64,000 nt of DNA, taken from assembly GCF_048751585.1 (NCBI RefSeq), contig NZ_JAZHOB010000001.1, positions 558,001-622,000 of the forward strand, in the 5' to 3' direction. Shown in pieces: positions 52,313-60,753 of the stretch (the stretch's first letter is position 1; each line of letters begins with the position of its first letter). Under the pieces are notes generated by a model. It did no database searches and was not told the DNA's origin. It saw only the letters and a list, made by a program, of their open reading frames with translations. Position numbers and translations under genes: made by a program. This DNA comes from G025836975 sp048751585. Its GTDB lineage: Bacteria > Pseudomonadota > Gammaproteobacteria > Burkholderiales > Burkholderiaceae_B.

Positions 52313-52909
52313 TTATTTCAGCGCCTCCAGCTCGGCATCGCCGTTCCAGGGCTGCGTATGCGCCGCCGTCGCCTCGCGCTGGGCCTTGACCGTGGCGGCA
52401 TCGACCGGGCCGGCCGAATTGCCGAAGCTGCCGCGTATATGGCTGACCACCGCGGCGATCTGCGCATCATCCAGCTTGTCCTTGAACGTCGGCATCTGGC
52501 CGTTGTAGTGCGTGCCGCCCACTGTCAGGTCGCCCGTAATGCCGTGCAGGACAATCTGTACGGCCAGCGTGGCCTTGCCATTGACCCATTCCGAGCCCGC
52601 CAGCGGCGGAAACACGCCCGGCAAGCCTTGGCCGCCGGCCTGGTGACAGGCCAGGCATTGCGAGGTATATATCTGCGCGCCGTCCACCGCCCCGCCGCCC
52701 GTCGTCGCCGCCACCTTGAAATCGGTGGCCGTGCGGCGATCGCCGTAGGACGGCGGATTGGTCTGATGCGTAAAACCGATATAGCCGATCGCCCATGCAA
52801 AGATCCCCGCCACGATGAGGATGACCAGCCACGGGATGGGCCGGTTTCCTTCATAGGGCTCCGGCATCTCGCGCTGCTGGGCTTCGATTTTCTTGGAAGT
52901 GTCTGACAT
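52313..52909 (-). CDS. Membrane-anchored monohaem cytochrome c in the cbb3 operon
   Basis: A 198-residue protein with one membrane helix (about 26-46) and one c-type haem site CLACH; a methionine in GQMPTFKDKL is the probable sixth ligand. In canonical cbb3 oxidases the third subunit, CcoP, is a dihaem protein. This protein has only one CxxCH and could replace CcoP or carry electrons to the oxidase. ATG at 52909 with GGAG six bases before is preferred over a TTG four codons upstream. It lies between ccoO and the SCO gene. Confidence 0.9.
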   Translation of the reverse strand: MSDTSKKIEAQQREMPEPYEGNRPIPWLVILIVAGIFAWAIGYIGFTHQTNPPSYGDRRTATDFKVAATTGGGAVDGAQIYTSQCLACHQAGGQGLPGVFPPLAGSEWVNGKATLAVQIVLHGITGDLTVGGTHYNGQMPTFKDKLDDAQIAAVVSHIRGSFGNSAGPVDAATVKAQREATAAHTQPWNGDAELEALK

Positions 52910-52963
52910 CCTGTTCTCCAACGACTCTTTCTGCGTCCGGCCTTCGCGCGGCCGGGATGACGG

Positions 52964-53557
52964 CTATCGGGCGGCGTCGGGCGGCGGCTTGACCGGATAC
53001 GTGCGATCCAGCGCCAGCAGGTAGTCCACCAGGTCCAGGGCTTCGGGACGGGCCACGACCACTTGCCCCACCGGCGCATAGGCCGGCGGCAGGCTTACCA
53101 CCTTGTCGCCCTTCTCGGCCTTGTCCTTGAGTTCGAACAAATAGGGGTAGGACGGCATGATGCTGCCCGGCGTGTACGCGCGAGGCTGGTACAGATGGCC
53201 CAGGTTCCAGTCCGCGCTGGGCTGGCGGGCGCCGATGTTCAGCAAGTCGGGGCCAGTGCGCATGGTGCCCAGCAAATGCGGATGATCGTAGTAATAGTCG
53301 CCCGCCACCGGCGCGCGGCCCCATCCCCGCTTGAAGTCGGGCGCCTGGGACTGCGCGCGCGGCTGCTGGGTGTGGCAGTAGACGCAGCCGTTCTCGATGT
53401 ACTGTTGCCGGCCGCGCAATTGCGCCGAGGTATAGGGCTTGAGCCCTTCGGACGGCTGCGTGTCCGACAGCTGCATATAAGGCACGACGACCAGCGTGGC
53501 AGTCGCCAGGGCCAGGGTCACCATGGCCCCGCCCAGCAGTTTGTATTCGCTTTCCAT
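52964..53557 (-). CDS. ccoO: cbb3-type cytochrome c oxidase subunit II (CcoO)
   Basis: A 197-residue membrane-anchored monohaem cytochrome. The N-terminal helix (about 7-26) is followed by the haem site ENGCVYCHTQQPR, which is characteristic of CcoO, and the methionine ligand region GSIMPSYPYL. Flanking strings GRQQYIENGC and GTMRTGPDL are also typical. GGAGG precedes the ATG at 53557, and the gene follows ccoN by two bases. CcoO passes electrons to the CcoN core. Confidence 0.95.
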   Translation of the reverse strand: MESEYKLLGGAMVTLALATATLVVVPYMQLSDTQPSEGLKPYTSAQLRGRQQYIENGCVYCHTQQPRAQSQAPDFKRGWGRAPVAGDYYYDHPHLLGTMRTGPDLLNIGARQPSADWNLGHLYQPRAYTPGSIMPSYPYLFELKDKAEKGDKVVSLPPAYAPVGQVVVARPEALDLVDYLLALDRTYPVKPPPDAAR

Positions 53558-53559
53558 GA

Positions 53560-55236
53560 TCAGGCCTCCACCGGCACCGGCACTGCCGCGGCGACGGCGG
53601 ATTGTTTATGAAACAGGGCGGGCCCCACCCGCTTGCGGCCGTAACGCAAGGCCATGGTGACGAAGTGCACGGCGAATACCAGGTGCCCCAGCGTCATGAT
53701 CGCCCCGCCCACGCTGCGCGCTTCAAGATAGGGGATGGTCACGCGCACCGACTCCATGAACGAGCGCGAGGCGTCCAGCATCGCCACGCCTTGCAGCCAT
53801 CCGCCTATGCTCAGGCCTATGAAATAGATGCCGAAGCCGACCACGACCAGCCAGAAATGCAGGGCGATAAGCCTGGGGTAAGGCCATTCCCAGGACATCA
53901 CGCGCGGCATCACGAAGTAGATCGCGCCGAACATCACCAGCGAGAAGAAGCCGTAAAGCCCAAGGTGCGCATGGGCCACCGTAAAGTGCGTGAAGTGAGT
54001 GACCGTGTTGATGCTGCGCAGCGCCTCGAAGGAGCCCTGCACGGAACTGAGCGTATACATCATGCCGCCCAGCACGATGAAACGCAGCGTGGGGGAATAG
54101 ATCAGCGTCTTGAAATGATGCCGCATGGTCAGGTGCTGATTCACCGAGAAGGCCAGCACCGGCACGATCATCATGATGCTCTGCACGATGGACAGCGTGA
54201 TAAGCCAGCTTGGCACGGGGCCGCCCACCAGGTGATGCCCGCCCACTTGGCCATAGAAGAAGGCCAGCGCCCAGAAGCCCAGCAGCGACAGGTTATACGA
54301 CTGTATGGGGCGGCCGATGATCTTGGGCAGGAAGTAGTACACCGAGGCCAGCGCCACCGGCGTATAGAACAAGCCCAGCACGTTATGTCCGAACCACCAG
54401 TTCATGGTGGCCTGCTCCACCCCGAAATGTACGCCGGGCAGGTTGCCGACCAGGAACAGAATGGGGAACCAGAACAGCGCCGCGCCCATGTACCAGATGG
54501 AAACGTACAAGTGCTCCACCTTGCGGTTCTGCAGTGTGAACACCAGGGGCAGGCCGATCAGCGCCCCGCCGATCACGAACAGGATATCGATCTGCCACGG
54601 AATTTCCAGCCACTCCAGCCCATCGTTGAAGCCCGCGGCGATGCTGCCCAGGCCGGCGATCAAACCCGCATTCCACAGCATGGCGCCCAGGATCGCGAAG
54701 CGGCCGCCCATGAGCTCCGTCTTCAACAGGCGCGGCAAAGTCCATATGGCAATGCCGAAGGCCGCCATGGGCGCCCATCCGTAGGCCACCGCATTCAGGT
54801 GCAAAGTGCGTATGCGGCCGAAGGTAAGCCAGGCATAATCGGTCAGGAAGTCGGGCTGATGCAGTTTGATCGAGCTGATCAGTCCGGCGGTCGAGGCGAA
54901 AATCAGCCATACCACCGCACAGGCCAGGAAAACGAAGGTCACGTAGGCGGTCGAACGGTCCGCCTGCACACGCTGGGCCAATTCCACCGCCATGCGCGCG
55001 TCGCGCGCCGCATCGGCGGTGAAGGAATGGGTGGCGTCCACCGCTTCTTGCAGCGCACGGTGCTGGTCCGCCGTGGCGGCCGGCTCCTCGACTTTCCCGA
55101 TCTCGCCCTCGGAAAAGATAACATTGGCCGCGGCGGGGTTATCGTCGAACAGGTGCTTGCGCAGCGACCAGATGAAAACGAACAGGCCCGTGACGGAAAG
55201 GATGAATGTCAGAAGCAGTATGGTGATGGTGTTCAT
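53560..55236 (-). CDS. ccoN: cbb3-type oxidase subunit I with an N-terminal CcoS-like extension
   Basis: A 558-residue catalytic subunit. The core (about 95-558) has the haem and copper ligands: RTLHLNAVAYGW, WWFGHNVLGLFYTPVALASVYYFLP, GGHHLVGGPVPSW and FTVAHAHLGLYG. Family members are about 475 residues, so roughly 80-90 extra residues lie at the N-terminus. Residues 1-50 include a membrane helix and WSLRKHLFDDNPAAA, which resembles the assembly protein CcoS (helix then a DD-rich segment). A fusion of CcoS with CcoN is therefore proposed. ATG at 55236 has GGAG upstream. It starts the operon of oxidase, cytochrome, SCO and CtaG-like genes. Confidence 0.92.
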   Translation of the reverse strand: MNTITILLLTFILSVTGLFVFIWSLRKHLFDDNPAAANVIFSEGEIGKVEEPAATADQHRALQEAVDATHSFTADAARDARMAVELAQRVQADRSTAYVTFVFLACAVVWLIFASTAGLISSIKLHQPDFLTDYAWLTFGRIRTLHLNAVAYGWAPMAAFGIAIWTLPRLLKTELMGGRFAILGAMLWNAGLIAGLGSIAAGFNDGLEWLEIPWQIDILFVIGGALIGLPLVFTLQNRKVEHLYVSIWYMGAALFWFPILFLVGNLPGVHFGVEQATMNWWFGHNVLGLFYTPVALASVYYFLPKIIGRPIQSYNLSLLGFWALAFFYGQVGGHHLVGGPVPSWLITLSIVQSIMMIVPVLAFSVNQHLTMRHHFKTLIYSPTLRFIVLGGMMYTLSSVQGSFEALRSINTVTHFTHFTVAHAHLGLYGFFSLVMFGAIYFVMPRVMSWEWPYPRLIALHFWLVVVGFGIYFIGLSIGGWLQGVAMLDASRSFMESVRVTIPYLEARSVGGAIMTLGHLVFAVHFVTMALRYGRKRVGPALFHKQSAVAAAVPVPVEA

Positions 55237-55484
55237 GAGAACTCCGGAACAGGGACGGGAAGCGAACGCCGGTCTTGACCGCTGTGAGCAAGCACATCGC
55301 TTCACGATAGAACTGCCAGAATCATAAGAGATATATAAGGGGAAACCCGTAATCTCCCTACGCGGAATATTGGTAATGCAAGCCGAAGGGCTCGGGTTCG
55401 CGCCGCTCCCGGGGCATGTGACGCCGGGGTCGCTTATGAGTATGATTGATCCTTCACCTGAACGTTGAAAGCGGAAGAACGGAT

Positions 55485-55907
55485 ATGGAAAGCACGATAG
55501 ATTGGGGCGGTCCCGAAGGGATGCTGTTTGTGGCTCGCACGGGAAGCGGCCATGTCACCGCCATGGACGGCGCCCCGGACGGCGGCGGCCACAACCTGGC
55601 GCCGCGCCCCATGGAAATGGTGTTGACCGGCACCGGCGGCTGCGCCGCCTACGATGTGGTACTTATCCTGAAGCGCGGCCGCCATGCCGTAACAGGCTGC
55701 CAGGTTAAACTGACCGCCGAACGGGCGGAGGCCGATCCCAAGGTCTTCACCAAAATTCATTTCGCCTTCACCGTCACGGGCAAGGGCCTGCCCACCGCCG
55801 CGGTCGAGCGCGCCGTGCAGCTGTCGCACGAGAAATACTGCTCGGCCAGCGCCATGCTGGCCAAGACCGCCGAGATCACGCATTCGACCACGGTCGTCGA
55901 AGCCTAG
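55485..55907 (+). CDS. OsmC/Ohr-family protein (YhfA-like)
   Basis: A 140-residue protein of the OsmC fold. The first cysteine is in GTGGCAAYDVVLIL and the second in HEKYCSASAML, the two redox cysteines of peroxidase-type family members. The ATG at 55485 is favoured over an upstream Met because it gives the family-like start MESTIDWGG. Members detoxify organic hydroperoxides; the YhfA-like branch has no firmly known substrate. It precedes thyA by 51 bases and is divergent from the oxidase operon across 248 bases, in which no clear FNR box was found. Confidence 0.88.
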   Translation: MESTIDWGGPEGMLFVARTGSGHVTAMDGAPDGGGHNLAPRPMEMVLTGTGGCAAYDVVLILKRGRHAVTGCQVKLTAERAEADPKVFTKIHFAFTVTGKGLPTAAVERAVQLSHEKYCSASAMLAKTAEITHSTTVVEA

Positions 55908-55958
55908 CCGCGGGCCGCTCCGGCGCTCGCGCCACCACTACAGATACATCAGATACTC

Positions 55959-56753
55959 ATGCATCAGTACGAAGATTTCATGCGCCATGTCTACGAACAT
56001 GGCATTGCCAAGACCGACAGGACCGGCACCGGAACGCGCTCCGTGTTCGGCCACCAGATGCGCTTCGACCTTGCCGAAGGCTTCCCCCTGATCACCAGCA
56101 AGAAGCTGCATACCAAAAGCATTTTCATCGAATTGCTGTGGTTTCTTCGCGGCGACTCGAACGTGCGCTGGCTGCAAGAGCAAGGCGTAAGCATCTGGAA
56201 CGAATGGGCCGACGAAAACGGCGACCTGGGACCGGTATACGGCGTGCAGTGGCGGTCGTGGCCCACACCCAATGGCGGGCATATCGACCAGATATCGCAG
56301 TTGCTGGACCAGATACGCAAAAACCCCGACTCCCGCCGCCTGATCGTGTCGGCCTGGAACGTGGCGGAAATCCCCAATATGGCCCTGCCGCCCTGCCATG
56401 CCTTCTTCCAGTTCTATGTGGCTAACGGCAAGCTGTCCTGCCAGCTGTATCAACGCAGCGCCGACATCTTCCTGGGCGTGCCCTTCAATATTGCCAGCTA
56501 TGCCTTGCTGACCCACCTGGTGGCGCAGCAGTGCGACCTGGAAGTGGGCGACTTCATATGGACGGGCGGCGACTGCCACCTGTACAGCAACCATCTGGAA
56601 CAGGTCGCCCTGCAACTGTCGCGCGAACCCTATCCCTACCCCAAACTGAACATCAAGCGCAAACCCGACTCCATCTTCGATTACGTCTACGACGATTTCG
56701 AAATTGTCGGCTATGAGTCGCACCCGCACATCAAGGCGCCTGTCGCCGTCTGA
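55959..56753 (+). CDS. thyA: Thymidylate synthase
   Basis: A 264-residue enzyme, the same length as E. coli ThyA, that methylates dUMP to dTMP with methylene-tetrahydrofolate. The catalytic cysteine is Cys146 in ALPPCHAFFQFYV. Other invariant segments are GTGTRSVFG, RFDLAEGFPL, WFLRGD, YGVQWR, RRLIVSAWN and DCHLYSNHLEQ. The C-terminus ends APVAV as in the family. folA follows after 20 bases, so dihydrofolate produced here can be recycled by the next gene. Confidence 0.98.
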   Translation: MHQYEDFMRHVYEHGIAKTDRTGTGTRSVFGHQMRFDLAEGFPLITSKKLHTKSIFIELLWFLRGDSNVRWLQEQGVSIWNEWADENGDLGPVYGVQWRSWPTPNGGHIDQISQLLDQIRKNPDSRRLIVSAWNVAEIPNMALPPCHAFFQFYVANGKLSCQLYQRSADIFLGVPFNIASYALLTHLVAQQCDLEVGDFIWTGGDCHLYSNHLEQVALQLSREPYPYPKLNIKRKPDSIFDYVYDDFEIVGYESHPHIKAPVAV

Positions 56754-56773
56754 CCCGCCCGTACCGGAACCGC

Positions 56774-57271
56774 ATGCCCTCGCCCACCATACAGCTTGTC
56801 GTCGCTTACTCCAGAAACCGCGTCATAGGCCGCGACAACGCCCTGCCCTGGCGGCTTCCTTCCGACCTGGCGCATTTCAAGCGCACGACGCTGGGGCACC
56901 CCATCGTGATGGGCCGCAATACCTGGGAATCGCTGGGCAGGCCGCTGCCGGGCCGGCCCAACCTGGTCGTCAGCCGGAACCTCGCCTACCAGCCTGAAGG
57001 CGCCACGACATTTTCAACGCTGGAAGGGGCGCTTGCCGCCTGCGGCACGGCCGACAAGGCTTGCATCATAGGCGGCGAACAGTTGTTCCGCCACGCCCTG
57101 GACCTGGCCGATGAAATCGTCGCCACCGAAATCCACGCGGACATCGAAGGCGATACCTATTTTCCCGCGCTGGATCCCGCCGTATGGCAAGAGGTCGAAC
57201 GGCTGCCGCAAGCGGAAGAAAACGGCCTGGCCTTCGATTTCGTCCGCTACACGCGGCGGCCCGGCGCATAA
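56774..57271 (+). CDS. folA: Dihydrofolate reductase
   Basis: A 165-residue enzyme that regenerates tetrahydrofolate. The N-terminus shows VVAYSRNRVIGRDNALPWRLP, the substrate loop with the conserved tryptophan, then FKRTTLGHPIVMGRNTWESLG and the NADPH-binding IIGGEQLF. Asp/Glu at the substrate site is represented by the aspartate of LPSDLAHFK. Size is normal. It is in a thyA-folA operon, and an aminotransferase gene begins 48 bases later. Confidence 0.97.
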   Translation: MPSPTIQLVVAYSRNRVIGRDNALPWRLPSDLAHFKRTTLGHPIVMGRNTWESLGRPLPGRPNLVVSRNLAYQPEGATTFSTLEGALAACGTADKACIIGGEQLFRHALDLADEIVATEIHADIEGDTYFPALDPAVWQEVERLPQAEENGLAFDFVRYTRRPGA

Positions 57272-57318
57272 GCACTCGACCCAAGCACCTGTCTGCAAAC
57301 CCTGTCTTCGAGGTGATC

Positions 57319-58644
57319 ATGACCAGCCACGCCCCTCTTCCCGATCTGTCCAATCTTTGGATGCCCTTTACGGCGAACCGCCAGTTCAAGCAGCAGCCGC
57401 GACTGCTGACCCGGGCCAAGGGCATGTATTACTACGCGGCCGACGACCACGAGATCCTGGATGGCACATCGGGCCTGTGGTGCGTGAACGCGGGGCATGG
57501 GCGCCAGGAAATCGTCGATGCCATTTCGCGCCAGGCCGCCGAACTGGACTATGCGCCCAGCTTCCAATTGGGCCACGACATCTCCTTCCGCGCGGCCTCG
57601 GCCGTGGCCAGCCTGATGCCGGCCGGCATGGACCGCATCTTCTTCACGAACTCGGGTTCGGAATCCGTCGACACCGCGCTGAAGATCGCCCTGGCCTATC
57701 ACCGGGCGCGCGGCGAGGGCCAGCGCACCCGCCTTATCGGCCGGGAACGCGGCTACCACGGCGTGGGCTTCGGCGGCATTTCGGTGGGCGGCATTTCAAC
57801 CAACCGCAAGATGTTCTCCGGCGCGCTGCTGCCCGGCGTGGACCATCTGCCGCATACGCACGACCTGTCCAAGAACGCCAACTCGCGCGGGCAGCCTGCC
57901 TGGGGCGAGCACTTGGCCGACGAGCTGGAGCGCATCGTCGCCCTGCACGACGCATCCACCATCGCGGCTGTCATCGTCGAGCCGCTGGCCGGCTCCACCG
58001 GCGTCCTGATTCCGCCCAAAGGCTATCTGGAAAGGCTGCGCGCCATTACCGAGAAGCACGGCATACTGCTGATTTTCGACGAAGTGATCACGGGCTTCGG
58101 ACGTCTGGGCGCCGCCACGGCCAGCGAGTTCCTGGGCGTGACGCCGGATTTGATGGCCTTGGCCAAAGGCATCAGCAATGCCAGCGTCCCGGCCGGCGCC
58201 GTGGCCGTGAAACGCGAGATCCACGACACCATCGTGAATGCATCGGCCAACGGCATCGAGTTCTTCCATGGCTACACGTACTCGGGCCATCCGCTGGCGA
58301 TGGCGGCAATCATCGCGACGCTGGACATCTACAAGCGCGAACAGCTTTTCAAGCGTGCGCAGGGCCTGTCGAAGGTGTTCGAGGATGCGGCGCATCAGTT
58401 GGAAGGCGCGAAGCACGTGGTTGATGTACGGAACCTGGGGCTGGTCGCTGGTATAGAACTGACGCCTAGGCCGGGTGCGCCGGGCGCGCGTGCAGCGGAG
58501 GTATTTGCCAAGTGCTTCGACCAGGGGTTGATGGTGCGCTACACCGGGGACATCCTGGCGATATCGCCGCCGCTGATTATCGAGGAAGGCCAGATCTCGG
58601 AGATATTCGGGAAGATTGGAGATGTGTTGAAGACGGTTTCCTGA
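57319..58644 (+). CDS. Class III omega-amino acid:pyruvate aminotransferase
   Basis: A 441-residue PLP enzyme. The N-terminus LWMPFTANRQFK is typical of beta-alanine/omega-amino acid:pyruvate aminotransferases. The PLP contacts are FTNSGSESVDTALK (phosphate), Asp254 in LIFDEVITGFGR and the Schiff-base lysine Lys283 in LAKGISNASVP. The start at 57319 has GAGGTG upstream. Substrates could be beta-alanine, taurine-like amines or other omega-amino acids. It follows folA by 48 bases on the same strand; co-expression is possible but no functional link is obvious. Confidence 0.9.
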   Translation: MTSHAPLPDLSNLWMPFTANRQFKQQPRLLTRAKGMYYYAADDHEILDGTSGLWCVNAGHGRQEIVDAISRQAAELDYAPSFQLGHDISFRAASAVASLMPAGMDRIFFTNSGSESVDTALKIALAYHRARGEGQRTRLIGRERGYHGVGFGGISVGGISTNRKMFSGALLPGVDHLPHTHDLSKNANSRGQPAWGEHLADELERIVALHDASTIAAVIVEPLAGSTGVLIPPKGYLERLRAITEKHGILLIFDEVITGFGRLGAATASEFLGVTPDLMALAKGISNASVPAGAVAVKREIHDTIVNASANGIEFFHGYTYSGHPLAMAAIIATLDIYKREQLFKRAQGLSKVFEDAAHQLEGAKHVVDVRNLGLVAGIELTPRPGAPGARAAEVFAKCFDQGLMVRYTGDILAISPPLIIEEGQISEIFGKIGDVLKTVS

Positions 58645-58695
58645 TCGCCTTATCCCTGTATTCCGCTGTGGCTGGTTTGGTTTCTTGGCTGCATC

Positions 58696-58724
58696 GTCAG
58701 TTAACACGTAACTCGTGAACTGAC
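58696..58724. other. Small palindromic hairpin
   Basis: GTCAGTT and AACTGAC enclose CACG/CGTG with a five-base loop, 52 bases after the aminotransferase stop codon. It lacks a T-run. It could be a terminator stem or the first part of the repeat structure that begins at 58745. Confidence 0.4.
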
Positions 58725-58744
58725 TTCGTCTTCGCTTCGTACAC

Positions 58745-58945
58745 GCCGCAGCCTGGGCCGGGGGCGATTCCGGCACGGCGTGCTTGTTTCCGCGTCTTCC
58801 TCGTACTGGCGGGCGTCGGCCGAACTCCCTGCGCGTCACTGCGTGCCGCTCCGGTCAGACAGCGGCCGACGACATCCCCCGCCCTCCCTTCGGAAGCACG
58901 CGGCGCACGCCTACCGCCGGAATCGCCCCCGGCCCAGGCTGCGGC
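58745..58945. repeat. About 200-base imperfect inverted repeat
   Basis: A 30-base perfect inverted repeat has arms 58745-58774 and 58916-58945. Inside it, further paired segments continue the stem: GGCGTGC (58777-58783) with GCACGCC (58905-58911), and CGTCGGCCG (58814-58822) with CGGCCGACG (58863-58871). The entire element therefore forms one long imperfect palindrome in the 325-base gap 58645-58969. No reading frame with coding character is present. It resembles a non-autonomous mobile repeat (MITE-like) or a large structured RNA; no transposase is nearby. Confidence 0.7.
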
Positions 58946-58969
58946 TGCATCATGATAAGGTGGAAGAGA

Positions 58970-59911
58970 TCAATTCTTTCTTGTAAGGGTCGACGTTGGC
59001 CCTGCCCTTAGATCTTTCAGGTATTGCTGGTAGAAGTCGATAAAGCTTCGGACTTTCGCCGGCACCTGCCGCCCAGGGGGATACACAGCATAAACGCCTG
59101 CGGATGGCAAAGACCATTTCGGCAGCAGACGGATAAGGCGTTTGGCATTGATTCCATCCTGCGCATTGAACTGATCCAAAATAGAGACTCCCACGTGCTG
59201 CTCAAGAACCGAACGCAGCGCTCTTGCCGAGTCGACACGGAAGCGTGACTTGACGTGAATGGTTGCTGTCTGCCCGCTGCTGGAGGAAAACTTCCACGTA
59301 AAGGGTGTTGGAAGCAGCGTAAGGGCAACCCAGTCAAGATCCTCCAGATCTTTCGGAGTCTCTGGATGCTTGATGCGCCGCAGATAGCCAGGCGAAGCGA
59401 CGACGTACTGATCGAACTCGCCCAGTTTCACGGCGTGGAGCGACGAATCCTGAAGCCAGCCCAGGCGGATGGCAATGTCAAATCCTTCCTCGACCAGGTC
59501 CACGACGCGATCCGTTGTGCGCAGATCTACGACAAGATGCGGGTGGCGCTGCGCAAAGGCGGCCATGGCTGGAGCCAGTGTCAGCGCCACGTGGTCAGCC
59601 GTGCTGCTGATGCGGAGCGTGCCCGCCAGTTCCTTCGTGTCGAATGCGGCGCGCTCGATCGCTTCGGTCAGCCCTTGCAGCAACGGCCGGCATTCCTCAT
59701 ACAGCGCTTGCCCGGCATCGGTCATTGCCACTGTCCGGGTTGTGCGGCTAAAAAGCGCCACGCCCAGCTTCGATTCAAGGCGGCTGATTTCGACGCTGAC
59801 CTTGGGTGTCGCGACGCCAAGCCGCTGCGCGGCGGCGGTGAATCCGCCCGCTTCCGCCACAGCCTCGAATACCAAGAGATCGTTCAGATCAATTCTTCCT
59901 GGGAGCGCCAT
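58970..59911 (-). CDS. LysR-family transcriptional regulator
   Basis: A 313-residue regulator with a helix-turn-helix at residues 9-66 (FEAVAEAGGFTAAAQRLGVATPKVSVEISRL region) and SRTTRTVAMTDAG, then an effector domain. It is close in style to the AaeR/DmlR branch. The gene is divergent from an NAD(P)-binding reductase with 140 bases between, where an inverted repeat at 59928-59959 may be its binding site. That arrangement suggests it controls the reductase and perhaps itself. The inducer is unknown. Confidence 0.9.
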   Translation of the reverse strand: MALPGRIDLNDLLVFEAVAEAGGFTAAAQRLGVATPKVSVEISRLESKLGVALFSRTTRTVAMTDAGQALYEECRPLLQGLTEAIERAAFDTKELAGTLRISSTADHVALTLAPAMAAFAQRHPHLVVDLRTTDRVVDLVEEGFDIAIRLGWLQDSSLHAVKLGEFDQYVVASPGYLRRIKHPETPKDLEDLDWVALTLLPTPFTWKFSSSSGQTATIHVKSRFRVDSARALRSVLEQHVGVSILDQFNAQDGINAKRLIRLLPKWSLPSAGVYAVYPPGRQVPAKVRSFIDFYQQYLKDLRAGPTSTLTRKN

Positions 59912-59927
59912 AAACCACCCAATTATT

Positions 59928-59959
59928 ATTAAATCAATAAAGGTGAATTATTGATTAAT
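59928..59959. promoter_or_regulatory. Inverted repeat between LysR and reductase genes
   Basis: ATTAAATCAATAA (59928-59940) and TTATTGATTAAT (59948-59959) are inverted repeats apart from one extra A, separated by seven bases. The A/T-rich dyad lies 17 bases from the LysR start, where LysR regulators often bind for autoregulation and divergent control. Confidence 0.5.
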
Positions 59960-60051
59960 CTATTTTTCTATTCAATGGTTTCGGTGATGATGCTACACAT
60001 CGGCGGATCGGAATTAGCCGCGATTATTCATCAATACCACGGAGAAATAGT

Positions 60052-60690
60052 ATGAAAATTGCAATTATCGGTGCCACGGGGTTTGTCGGGTCGGCGTTGC
60101 TGAAAGAGGCTGTCGCGCGTGGGCATGAAATTACCGCGCTTGTGTCCAGCCCAAGCAAGGTCCCCGCTTCCGACAAGGTGGTCGCATTGCAAGCCGACGT
60201 CATGGCACAAGACGGCTTGGCCGACAAGCTGACCGGCCATGATGCGGTCATCAGCGCATTCAGCGGCCATGTGCAAGCCGACGTGCTGGGCTATTACGTC
60301 AAAGGCATGCAAACGATAATTTCCGCCGTCAAGCAGGCGGCAGTACCGCGCCTGCTGGTCGTTGGCGGCGCCGGCGGCCTGGAAGTCGCGCCGGGTGTAC
60401 AGTTGCTCGATACGCCGACATTTCCTGCTCAATGGAAAGGCACGGCGGAAGGCGCGCGCCAGGCCCTGGATCTGCTGCGCAATGAGCCGGAGCTGAACTG
60501 GACGGTATTGGCGCCCTCGGCCCACCTTGAACCGGGCCGGCGCACTGGCAAGTTCCGCATCGGCAAGGACCAGCTGCTGGCCGATAATGCCGGCGAGAGC
60601 CGTATTTCTCTTGAGGATTACGCCGTTGCGATGATGGATGAACTTGAACAGCCCGCGCATCCACGCAGTCGCTTCACAGTAGGCTATTGA
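60052..60690 (+). CDS. NAD(P)-binding SDR/NmrA-like reductase (YwnB type)
   Basis: A 212-residue atypical short-chain reductase. The nucleotide motif IGATGFVGSALLKEA is at residues 5-19, followed by ALVSSPSK, a strand pattern usual for NmrA-like proteins, and LLVVGGAGGLEV in the centre. There is no YxxxK catalytic pair in the usual place, consistent with redox sensor or epimerase-like roles. GGAG precedes the ATG. It is divergent from the LysR regulator, which probably controls it. Confidence 0.85.
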   Translation: MKIAIIGATGFVGSALLKEAVARGHEITALVSSPSKVPASDKVVALQADVMAQDGLADKLTGHDAVISAFSGHVQADVLGYYVKGMQTIISAVKQAAVPRLLVVGGAGGLEVAPGVQLLDTPTFPAQWKGTAEGARQALDLLRNEPELNWTVLAPSAHLEPGRRTGKFRIGKDQLLADNAGESRISLEDYAVAMMDELEQPAHPRSRFTVGY

Positions 60691-60753
60691 TTATTGAATG
60701 AAAATGCGACAGTTGTACCCGACACCTAACAGGCGGTTAAACGGAGGCAAACG

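Noticed and set aside
53602..55278. 558-codon plus-strand frame opposite ccoN
   Set aside because: Exact antisense of a well-recognised oxidase gene and has unnatural His/Gln/Arg composition.
55237..55484. FNR/ANR box expected upstream of a cbb3 operon
   Set aside because: Only a TTGAT half-site near 55448 was found; the second half-site is missing, so no box is called.
58780..59011. Short plus-strand frames inside the inverted repeat
   Set aside because: They run through the palindrome, have no ribosome-binding site and no recognisable motif.
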